Positions 10,621 through 18,975 of a stretch of DNA of 64,000 nucleotides are shown piece by piece. How positions within the stretch are numbered: position 1 is the first letter of the stretch; every line of letters starts with the position of its first letter. Made by a program: the position numbers and the translations under genes. The notes beneath the pieces are model-generated. The model had not been told where the DNA came from. It made no database searches and worked only from the letters and a program-made list of their open reading frames with translations. This DNA comes from Paracoccaceae bacterium (GTDB lineage Bacteria; Pseudomonadota; Alphaproteobacteria; Rhodobacterales; Rhodobacteraceae), in the NCBI GenBank assembly GCA_022824005.1, contig JAJEBG010000019.1, positions 1 through 64,000 of the forward strand, written 5' to 3'.

Positions 10621-10623
10621 AGG

Positions 10624-11547
10624 TCAATATCTTATGCGGGGATCGATCCAAGCGTAAAGAATATCTACCACCGTCGTAAACAGAATGGTCAGCGTGCCCA
10701 CCAAGATGGTGACTCCCATCATCACTCCATAATCCCGGCTCAGGGCCGCGTTGGTGAAGAATTGACCAATACCGCCGGTGCCAAAATAATAATCGATGAT
10801 CATCGATCCGGTAATCATCGCCACAAAGACCGGCCCAAGAAAAGAAATGACCGGAAGCATGGCCGGTTTGAGCGCATGCCGCCATATTACGCTCGTCCCA
10901 TTCAATCCTTTGGCTCGCGCCGTACGGATAAAGTTGGAGTGAAGAATCTCCAGCATCGACGAGCGCGTCATACGCGCCACAGAGGCCATGAAACTTGTCG
11001 AGAGGGCGATAACCGGCATAATGACATACTCAATTTGCCCCCCCTGCCAACCTCCTCCGGGAAGCCAACCGAGCCACAGCGTAAAAATCAACACCAAAAT
11101 GGGGGCCATGACAAAATTGGGGAGAACTTGCGCTCCGATTGAAACGCCCACCGCGAGATAATCCAACCAACTGTTTTGGTGCACGGCGGCCGCCACACCG
11201 AGGGGAATACCGACGGAAATGGCCACAATGAAGGCCCAAAATCCATAGGTTAAGGTCACTGGAAAGCCCTGCAAAATGATGTCCCTGACACTCAAATCCT
11301 TGAAGACGAACGAGGGCCCAAAATCGAAATCTGTCACAAGATCAAAAAGATAGGTGCCGAACTGCCGCGCCAACGGTTCATCCAGACCATATTTGGCCTC
11401 AAGATTAGCCATCACTTCATCCGGCAATGGCTTCTCGGTCGTGAACGGGCCGCCCGGCGCGAGATGCATCAGAAGGAATGTGGCGGCGATCAGAATAAAT
11501 AATGTGGGGAGCGCAATCAGCAATCGTCGTAAAATGAATTGAAACAT
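10624..11547 (-). CDS. oppB: oligopeptide ABC transporter permease OppB
   Basis: MFQFILRRLLIALPTLFILI; RTARAKGLNGTSVIWRHALKPA motif. Confidence 0.88.
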   Translation of the reverse strand: MFQFILRRLLIALPTLFILIAATFLLMHLAPGGPFTTEKPLPDEVMANLEAKYGLDEPLARQFGTYLFDLVTDFDFGPSFVFKDLSVRDIILQGFPVTLTYGFWAFIVAISVGIPLGVAAAVHQNSWLDYLAVGVSIGAQVLPNFVMAPILVLIFTLWLGWLPGGGWQGGQIEYVIMPVIALSTSFMASVARMTRSSMLEILHSNFIRTARAKGLNGTSVIWRHALKPAMLPVISFLGPVFVAMITGSMIIDYYFGTGGIGQFFTNAALSRDYGVMMGVTILVGTLTILFTTVVDILYAWIDPRIRY

Positions 11548-11597
11548 GACTATCTCAGACCATTGGCGAGCCAGCTCAACACCTCAATGCGGAGATG

Positions 11598-13208
11598 TCA
11601 TGGGGCCGCCATATAGAGATTCTTCGAATACCAGTTGTTTTCAACATTGTTGAGCGGCCAGCCTTTCAGCGCAGGCACCTTCATAAATACCTGGCTGTAA
11701 TGGTAGATGGGTATGAGTCCCATCTCATCGGCGAGTATTTGCTCCACCTCCGAATAGGCTTTTTGCGGGTCAATTTCAGACGTGGCCGATTTTGCCATCA
11801 GTTCATCAATGCGAGCATTGGTGAATTTTCCATCGTTGAAATCATTGTCACTGGTGACGAGTTGGAGAAAGGTAGATGCTTCGTTGTAATCACCACACCA
11901 ACCCGACCGGGCGATATCAAAATCTTGGTTTGAGGCCTTGTCTAGAAAAGTTTTCCATTCGAAATTCTCGAGTGTCACACGGACCGCGAGTTTTTCTTTC
12001 CACATCTGGCTAATGACATTGGCAATCGCCTTGTGACTCTCGGATGTGTTGTAAATCAGTCGCAACTCAAGGGCGTCACCGTTAGAACCAAATCCGGCCT
12101 CGACGATCAACTCTTTGGCTTTGGCATCGCGTTCAGCTTGGCTTAAGGTGGCATAACCAATATCGGGCATATCGAAGCCAGATGTAGCCCAATGGGTAAA
12201 ACTGTAGGCGCCTCTCTGTCCCCCCTTTAGCACCTGATTAACAATCACATCTCGGTCAATGGCATACGAGAGGGCCTGACGGACGCGCACGTCGTCAAGC
12301 GCCGGATTGCCCGATTCGCTCTGATTGATAACATAATAGTAGGTGCACAAGAGCGGCATTGAAAACGTTTGGTCTGGATATTTGTCTTTGAGATTGGGAT
12401 ATTGACCCGCTGGCAAGCCATCAAGATGGTCAAACTCACCCGCAAGATAACGGGTTAAGGCCGTATTGTCATCGTTGACAATGATACCGGTCACCTTCTC
12501 AATGATGACATTGTCGGCATCCCAATAGAGGGGATTCTTGATACGACTGTGATATTCGGCCAGCACCAAATCTTGCAAAACATAGGCACCGTTCGAGACC
12601 ATATGGCTTGGCCGCGTCCATTCATCACCAAGTCTCTCAATGGTGGCTTGGTGAACAGGCATCAGGGTCGCATACGTCGTCATGCTTGGGAAAAATGGCA
12701 CAGGGGCAGACAGTTGCACCTGCAAACGATAATCGTCAAGGGCCGAGACTCCGAGTTGGTCTGGTGGCATGTCTCCAGCAATAATTTCACCGGCATTTTT
12801 GATTTGACCCACCTCCAGATACCACGAATAAGACGACGCGGTTTCAGGGTCGACGGCGCGCCGCCAAGCATAAACAAAATCATGCGCCGTCACAGAGTCT
12901 CCATTCGACCATTTTGCATCTTTGCGAAGATTGAATATCCAAGTTCGGTTTCCATCTACCGATGACCAATCGGTGGCCACACCCGGGGTCAAATCACCAT
13001 TCTCGTCCTGCGTGGTGAGACCTTCGAACAAATCACGAATGACGCTGAATCCCGCCGAATCTTCGTTCAATTGTGGATCAAGCGATGGAAACTGGTCAAG
13101 CAATCGGTAGGTGAATTCCTGATTCTCATCGAGGTGGTCGGCCGCCATACTGCCACAACCGAGGACCGCCGTGGCGGCTATGACCAAACCGAAATAACGT
13201 AATTTTGG
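11598..13208 (-). CDS. oppA: peptide ABC transporter substrate-binding protein OppA (SBP family 5)
   Basis: Signal peptide; HLDENQEFTYRLLDQFPSLDPQL..., typical SBP_bac_5 order; first gene of opp operon. Confidence 0.87.
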   Translation of the reverse strand, partial: PKLRYFGLVIAATAVLGCGSMAADHLDENQEFTYRLLDQFPSLDPQLNEDSAGFSVIRDLFEGLTTQDENGDLTPGVATDWSSVDGNRTWIFNLRKDAKWSNGDSVTAHDFVYAWRRAVDPETASSYSWYLEVGQIKNAGEIIAGDMPPDQLGVSALDDYRLQVQLSAPVPFFPSMTTYATLMPVHQATIERLGDEWTRPSHMVSNGAYVLQDLVLAEYHSRIKNPLYWDADNVIIEKVTGIIVNDDNTALTRYLAGEFDHLDGLPAGQYPNLKDKYPDQTFSMPLLCTYYYVINQSESGNPALDDVRVRQALSYAIDRDVIVNQVLKGGQRGAYSFTHWATSGFDMPDIGYATLSQAERDAKAKELIVEAGFGSNGDALELRLIYNTSESHKAIANVISQMWKEKLAVRVTLENFEWKTFLDKASNQDFDIARSGWCGDYNEASTFLQLVTSDNDFNDGKFTNARIDELMAKSATSEIDPQKAYSEVEQILADEMGLIPIYHYSQVFMKVPALKGWPLNNVENNWYSKNLYMAAP

Positions 13209-13518
13209 CATTGTCACTCTCTTGCCTGTCAATTTTTTGGCTCAACCCAGATATGGTGTGAGAACTTTACATTCGGAGGAGTAGACATTCAATTGTCTTA
13301 GCTTCAACACCCATTATGGAACCTTTTCGGTGTGCGTATCAGACCATGGTGTCATTTCCGCTTGGAGAGGACATAACAGAGAATTTTCACCCCGACCTCT
13401 CTCAGTGATGATCCTTTTGCTCATTCCAAGGCAAAAAGCGATACACCTTCATGATCAAAATTGATTTTGTCCATCTTTTTTCAGTCCAAATAAAATTTTT
13501 AGCCAGCATGATTCTTTA

Positions 13519-13732
13519 GAGCCTGACCAAAAAGTTTTACGTTTCGTGGCAATGTCGTGCTAATCTGTGCGTTACGAGGCGGATACTGGCAACGAGTGCC
13601 CAGACCGCTGAGCCTTCTACGGTACGTTCCCAGTCTTTGGCTAACCTCCGACACCACCCGAGCTAGGCAAAAGTGCGCTCAACAACCCATCGCCGGGGCA
13701 GTAGCACAAAGCCCTTGGCGGTGTCTGACCGC
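13519..13732 (-). mobile_element. truncated IS5-family copy (transposase 3' end only)
   Basis: 214 bp aligned to 16134-16347 with 15 mismatches and no gaps. Confidence 0.85.
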
Positions 13733-13808
13733 CAGCTTCCGATGATCTGGCAGACGGTAGGAATAGGAATTGAAAACAGGGTAGGAGGATAAAGCCCACC
13801 CCTAACGG

Positions 13809-14312
13809 CTATGCCCCGAGACCACGCAGCCGCTTGTCGATCTCGGCGGGAGGCAGGAAGACCGCCTCATCCGCCCGCCAGATTTGCAGGGCGGAGACAA
13901 GAAGCTCGACCTCGCAGACATCGGCGGCGTGCAGCTCGTCGATGATCCACAGGACGCCATGTACGCGCACCGTGCGGGCTGTGGCGACTTTGCGCAGCAG
14001 GTTGTCGCCGGTCAGGAGGATGCCATTCTCCTGGCAGATCGTCGTGACAAGAATGATGCAATCATTGGCCGACAGGCGGCTGTGTTCCCGCTTCAGCGTG
14101 AAGACCCGCTCGACCTCTTCTCCCGGCAGATCATAGGTGGTGAGGCCGCCATCTTCGAGCATCTGCCACTCCTCCGCTGTGAAGTCGAGGAGTTCCTCCT
14201 CTCGGATCGGCAGGGGCACGATGAACCGATAGGGCAGCCGCAACAGGACGTGCAGCAACTCCCCCTTCTTCAAGTCGGTCAGGCATTGACTACGATACAG
14301 GTCACTGGTCAC
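13809..14312 (-). CDS. PIN-domain (putative RNase) protein
   Basis: TSDLYRS..., LSANDCIILV, GILLTGDNLLRKVA; GTG start at 14312 overlaps the upstream ImmA gene. Confidence 0.6.
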   Translation of the reverse strand: MTSDLYRSQCLTDLKKGELLHVLLRLPYRFIVPLPIREEELLDFTAEEWQMLEDGGLTTYDLPGEEVERVFTLKREHSRLSANDCIILVTTICQENGILLTGDNLLRKVATARTVRVHGVLWIIDELHAADVCEVELLVSALQIWRADEAVFLPPAEIDKRLRGLGA

Positions 14313-15381
14313 GCGGCCCCCTGATATCGCGCTCGACAACGCTCAAGGGAAGCCCAAGCATCTGCGCCGCCCGTACGGGTGAAATCATCTCCTCGCCGAG
14401 CGCGCGCCAGACGAGGCGCTCGAAGCGCTGTGGCTTCTCGAAGGCCGCAAAGCCCTCGCCGGGACCGATAGGCTCCGGCTCTTCGCGCCGCCAGCTTCGC
14501 GCATAGGTCTTGAACGCATATTCCACAGCACTCTTCGACAGGATGCCCACCTGGCCGAGCCGCACGAGCATCGCAGCGGCGGAGACGCCGTAGGTGCGCT
14601 TGAGCCGCATGATCTCTATCCAGGTCATGCCGTGACGGTTTCGGCCAGCTTCCTCTTCCAGATGCTCACGCGGAATGAGGAACGCGCCCGCGAAGCGGTG
14701 CATCAAGGGTTCCTTCTTAAGCGCGGCATTGCCGGTTTTGATGATGATCCGGTGCGCGAGTTCGTGGGCGAGGTTGAAGCGCTTGCGCTCGACATTGGTA
14801 CGCCGCGAGACGACGATCACTTCAGTCGGTGCGCCTTCCGCCCGTTCGACATGACATGCCAGCCCGTTGATGCGCTCAGGAAGATCGGCCTCGATGACCT
14901 TGAGCCCCTTGTCTTCGAGCAGGGTGGTCATAATCGGGATGGGGTTGATGCCGAGTTTCCACGCGCGCCGCACTTCCCGCGCCTTGGCGTCGATGGCCTC
15001 TTCATCGGCCACCTTGTCCACGCGCAACGTTGCGAAGGGGTCTTCGGCAGGGTGCATATCGAGGATGTCCTCGATGGCGAGATAGTCTTCGAGCTTCTCG
15101 ATCACGATGGATTCCGCCATCGCGCGATCCTGCGCTGAGGCGGTCGCGTTCTTCCGCCACTCGACGCTTTCCAAGGCTTCGACCTGATCGCCGAGCAGGA
15201 AATCCAGCGACACGCCGAGTGCCTTACCGAGGCCGACCAGCACCGACGAGGACGGCATCATCTTGTCCGCTTCGTATTTGCTGATAGCCTGCGCCGACAC
15301 GCTTGGGGTTGCGCGCTCCGCGAGCGCTTGCATGGATAGACCCGCCCGCTTGCGGGCAAGCCTGAGTCTTTGTCCGAACAT
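14302..15381 (-). CDS. XRE-family HTH + ImmA/IrrE-type Zn-metallopeptidase
   Basis: RLRLARKRAGLSMQALAERA HTH and FNLAHELAHRII HEXXH motif; ATG at 15381 preferred. Confidence 0.88.
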   Translation of the reverse strand: MFGQRLRLARKRAGLSMQALAERATPSVSAQAISKYEADKMMPSSSVLVGLGKALGVSLDFLLGDQVEALESVEWRKNATASAQDRAMAESIVIEKLEDYLAIEDILDMHPAEDPFATLRVDKVADEEAIDAKAREVRRAWKLGINPIPIMTTLLEDKGLKVIEADLPERINGLACHVERAEGAPTEVIVVSRRTNVERKRFNLAHELAHRIIIKTGNAALKKEPLMHRFAGAFLIPREHLEEEAGRNRHGMTWIEIMRLKRTYGVSAAAMLVRLGQVGILSKSAVEYAFKTYARSWRREEPEPIGPGEGFAAFEKPQRFERLVWRALGEEMISPVRAAQMLGLPLSVVERDIRGPRDQ

Positions 15382-15490
15382 GGTCCTCTCCCAACGGTTA
15401 TTGTTGTGGTTGATAAACACCATTTTTTGATATATATTTAAACACAAGGTTGGCAGAATCGTCAACCAAAATCGACACATGAGGTTTAAA

Positions 15491-15715
15491 ATGTCTAAGA
15501 AAAACTGGCATGTTGTGCCCCGTCAGAGCGGTTGGGCAGTGAAGGGGACGGGCAACTCCCGCGCGTCTTCCGTCCACGGCACGCAGCGCGAGGCTATCGC
15601 GGCCGCGCGTAAATCCGCCATTCGTCAGGGCAGCGAGGTGCTGATCCACGGCAAGAGCGGTCGCATCCGCGAGCGCAACACCTACGGCGGCGATCCCTTC
15701 CCTCCGAAGGGCTGA
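15491..15715 (+). CDS. DUF2188-like small protein
   Basis: KKNWHVVPRQSGWAVKGTGNSRASSVHGTQREAIAAARKSAIRQGSEVLIHGKSGRIRERNTYGGDPFPPKG. Confidence 0.7.
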   Translation: MSKKNWHVVPRQSGWAVKGTGNSRASSVHGTQREAIAAARKSAIRQGSEVLIHGKSGRIRERNTYGGDPFPPKG

Positions 15716-15733
15716 CACGAAAGGAAAAAGCCA

Positions 15734-15943
15734 ATGTATGGCATCGAAATGCGCTTCAATGGCCGCAAATTCACGTCCGCTTCGCAGCTTCAGCGTGAGC
15801 TGACGCGCAGCATAGAAAAGCAGGTCAAAGACAACCTGAAGAAGGCTGCTGGTCCCGGCGTGCGGATGAAAAAGACCCGCGACGGCTACACCTTCGAGGG
15901 CTCGCCCGAGCAGATCAAGCGCATGAAGAGACGGCTGCGCTGA
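15734..15943 (+). CDS. hypothetical 69-aa basic protein
   Basis: Short ORF 18 nt after the DUF2188-like gene, preceded by an aaaggaaaaagcca RBS-like stretch. Confidence 0.5.
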   Translation: MYGIEMRFNGRKFTSASQLQRELTRSIEKQVKDNLKKAAGPGVRMKKTRDGYTFEGSPEQIKRMKRRLR

Positions 15944-16277
15944 CGTGGCCGTTGAAGCCGCCCATAGCGTCTTCGCCTCCCCAACTGGATTGCCCTTTCA
16001 GGTGGCGATCATAAACTCCGGTCGCTGAACCGCCGCTTGTCGCGGGAGACGGGAGTTCTTCTTTCGGTCAGGGCCCCGACCCGCCACGGCTGCCGTTCTT
16101 ACCGCTAGCCGAAACGACGTCCCCGATATCTCAGAGCCTGACCAAAAAGTTTTACGTTTCATGGCAATGTTGTGCTAATCTGCGCGTTGCGAGGCGGATA
16201 CTAGCAACGAGCGCCTAGGCCGCTGAGCTTTCCACGGTACGTTCCCAGTCTTTGGCTAACTTCCGACACCGCTCGAG

Positions 16278-16703
16278 CTAGGCAAAAGTACGCTCAACAA
16301 CCCATCGCCGGGGCAGTAGCACAAAGCCCTTGGCGGCGTCTGACCGCTTGATTATTTCCAGGGTCCACTCGTCTCCCATAGCTTGTCGAAGCTTATCGCC
16401 CGCATACCCGCCATCGGCAAAAATATGGCGCAACCAAGGGAATCTCTTGCCGATCGCCTTGAGCAGATCGGGAGCGCCGTCCCGGTCCTGGATGTGGGCG
16501 GCATGGACGACGATCAGCAGCAGAAACCCGGTGGTGTCCGTGACGATATGGCACTTGTGCCCATTAATCTTTTTACCGGCGTCATACCCCCGAATGCCTC
16601 CACTTTCAGTCGTTTTGACGCTTCGGCTATCAACCACCCCAGCTGTTGGCTCCGCCGCCCGCCCCTCCAATTCGCGCGCAGACATGACCAGCAGATCATT
16701 CAT
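16278..16703 (-). pseudogene. IS5-family transposase ORFB (DDE), C-terminus cut by an amber codon
   Basis: VVDSRSVKTTESGGIRGYDAGKKINGHKCHIVTDTTG...FADGGYAG...RRWVVERTFA then TAG where the family usually has Trp. Confidence 0.75.
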
Positions 16704-17025
16704 TGCATCCAGTACGCCCGCGTTCTGCCAGTCGTAAAAATACCCCCTGCACAGTCGTCATAGGCGGAAAATCACTTGGCAAGGCGCGCCATTGGCAACC
16801 TGTCGATCCAACGTAGAAAATCGCATTAACCACTTCGCGTATGTCTACGGCTCGAGGTCGTCCCCCAGATCGGGCTGGCGGCACCATCGGCTGAATGATC
16901 GCCCACTCTTCGTCCGTGAGATCACTTGGATAACGATCTGTTTTGCGTTTATACGTTTTGCGGGCGGTATCAGTCCAAGGCACAGTCGATCCTCCGTTCT
17001 GTGTTTTCATGAAACAGAGAATCAC
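16696..17025 (-). CDS. IS5-family transposase ORFA
   Basis: RYPSDLTDEEWAIIQPMVPPARSGGRPRAVDIREVVNAIFYVGSTGCQWRALPSDFPP. Confidence 0.82.
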   Translation of the reverse strand: MILCFMKTQNGGSTVPWTDTARKTYKRKTDRYPSDLTDEEWAIIQPMVPPARSGGRPRAVDIREVVNAIFYVGSTGCQWRALPSDFPPMTTVQGVFLRLAERGRTGCNE

Positions 17026-17064
17026 AACTTGCTGGTATCGCTCAACAACTTTTCGGTCAGGCTC

Positions 17065-17790
17065 TTAGAGACAGACGTTTTCAACCACCCCTTTATCCTC
17101 AACGGCCACAGACGCGGCAAAATTTGGTTGACTTAAATCGGCCATTCGCCACGATGAGATATTTCCATTTTGATCAGCCGTCTGCCAAAGGCCCGATTTG
17201 GCCCCCTTGAGCATCGTCTCAGGGATTTCGATTGTGTGTGGGTTGATTGAAAATCCCTTTCCTATCCCTTTTATCAAAGCCTCTTTGATGCACCACATCC
17301 GATAGAATTGGCAACGTTTTTGTTTATCTGACAGACCCACCAGACAACGGCGCTCTGGAGTTGTGAAGACAACTCGCGCCATCGCATCAAAGTCGTCTCG
17401 GGGCTTTCTGACCTCAATATCGACACCGACTTTCAATCCATTCACCAACGCGAGCAAGCCATACGGCTGACTGTGGCTCATGTTAAATTGCCATGAGACC
17501 CTTCGCTTATTCACTCTTATTCTGGGCTTTCCATGTTCGTTATGTAAGAAAGTCAACTGATCATTTCGAACCTTCAGGCGCTTACAAATGATCTGGCGAA
17601 CGGCGGCACGGCCCAGTACGAATTCTCGTCGTCGGCTTGGCGAGCTCTGGGTTTTCCAACGTTCTTGCTCATCCTCGTCAAGCCACATAATGGCTTCGCT
17701 TTCACAAGACTCATTCGGTGATAGATCAATACAGAACAACTCAGCGGCGATTGATGTTCGCCAAGTTGTCCACCAAGATTGACTTGTCAT
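17065..17790 (-). CDS. 4'-phosphopantetheinyl transferase (Sfp-type)
   Basis: KPRI...FNMSHSQPYGLLAL, VGVDIEV, WCIKEALIKGIGKG. Confidence 0.85.
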   Translation of the reverse strand: MTSQSWWTTWRTSIAAELFCIDLSPNESCESEAIMWLDEDEQERWKTQSSPSRRREFVLGRAAVRQIICKRLKVRNDQLTFLHNEHGKPRIRVNKRRVSWQFNMSHSQPYGLLALVNGLKVGVDIEVRKPRDDFDAMARVVFTTPERRCLVGLSDKQKRCQFYRMWCIKEALIKGIGKGFSINPHTIEIPETMLKGAKSGLWQTADQNGNISSWRMADLSQPNFAASVAVEDKGVVENVCL

Positions 17791-17928
17791 CTCCGCCGGC
17801 GAGTTTGGCTTGTGAGTTGCGAGATTTGCCGCCGGCTCATTCGCAAGTCCTGTTTCCCATTAGTGCCCTTTTAGACTAAATGTTGTTGCCACGGTTCTCA
17901 AGGCCGGTTCAACTGTACGCAAATTTCA

Positions 17929-18696
17929 ATGAGGCCCTCTATGAATGTCTTGGCTGGTGATCATTGGAAGGCCGAAAACTATGCCAAACACGCCCATTTC
18001 GTCGCCAAATTGACAAGTGAAGTGTTGCAAGATCTCAAACCCGAGATGGGTGAGCACATCCTTGATTTGGGGTGCGGCGATGGGGCACTGGCAAAAGACC
18101 TTCAGTTACGGGGTTGTCGCGTTGTGGGTCTTGATAACAGTCGTGAACTTCTCAGCATAGCGCAACGGAAGGGTATCAAGACCATTCTTGGCGATGCTCA
18201 AAAGATGGCGTTCAACGATGAATTTGATGCCGTCTTTTCTAACGCGGCCATGCATTGGATGCCGCTTCAGTCAGAACTAGCATCGCGAGTATATCGTTCC
18301 TTAAAACAGGGGGGACGCTTTGTCGGCGAAATGGGTGGCGCAGGCAATATCCAGACTCTGATACAGGCGTTGAAGGAAGTGCTGCCTCGATTTGGTCTAG
18401 ACTTTGCATCACGTAATCCTTGGACATTTCCAACCGTTCAGCAACAGCGAGACACGCTTGAAAAGGCTGGGTTTCAGGTCAAGAAATGCACTCTGCGCCA
18501 ACGTCCCACCAAACTGCCCACTGATATTCGTGGATGGTTTCTTACCTTCGGTCAAACATGGCTGTCCGATCTTGATCCCGAAACATGTGAGAAATTCTTT
18601 GATGAATTGGTTGAAATCTGCCATCCGTTACTCTGCAATTCGGCTGGCGAGTGGATGGTTGATTATGTTCGGCTCAACTTTGTCGCGCTCAAATGA
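17929..18696 (+). CDS. class I SAM-dependent methyltransferase
   Basis: ILDLGCGDGALAKDL, VVGLDNS motif I/II. Confidence 0.85.
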   Translation: MRPSMNVLAGDHWKAENYAKHAHFVAKLTSEVLQDLKPEMGEHILDLGCGDGALAKDLQLRGCRVVGLDNSRELLSIAQRKGIKTILGDAQKMAFNDEFDAVFSNAAMHWMPLQSELASRVYRSLKQGGRFVGEMGGAGNIQTLIQALKEVLPRFGLDFASRNPWTFPTVQQQRDTLEKAGFQVKKCTLRQRPTKLPTDIRGWFLTFGQTWLSDLDPETCEKFFDELVEICHPLLCNSAGEWMVDYVRLNFVALK

Positions 18697-18975
18697 ATGC
18701 CATTGTCGATTTTGCCTTGACCAAATTTTGATGGCGTGACGAACATCGTTCAACTTAAGGACGACAATCAGCGAAGAAACAGGATAGGACACACCGGTCT
18801 CTGTTTTCTATCCGCCCTTTGGGTATGATCTTCTGCCATTCTCGTAACCGAGATCAGCAGTGAGGATTCATCTCCCTCGTTTAAGCGCAAGTGATCAACC
18901 AATCAATGGCGTCACGGTTTAAGAGTCAGTGGAGAAGCCGCTTAATTTCCATTTTCCTCTGGCGTCCGAGATCGC

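Larger units (their letters stand above)
13519..17064. mobile_element. IS5-family composite transposon-like island (3.55 kb) flanked by TTA
   Basis: Same-orientation IS ends start at 13519 and 16134; outer inverted ends GAGCCTGACCAAAAAGTT / AACTTTTCGGTCAGGCTC; TTA at 13516-13518 and 17065-17067; visibly GC-richer interior. Confidence 0.65.
16134..17064 (-). mobile_element. IS5-family (IS427-like) insertion sequence, 931 bp
   Basis: Terminal inverted repeats match 17/18; two-frame transposase ORFs. Confidence 0.85.

Noticed and set aside
14632-15138. 168-aa plus-strand ORF inside the IS-bounded island
   Set aside because: Antisense shadow of the XRE-ImmA gene.
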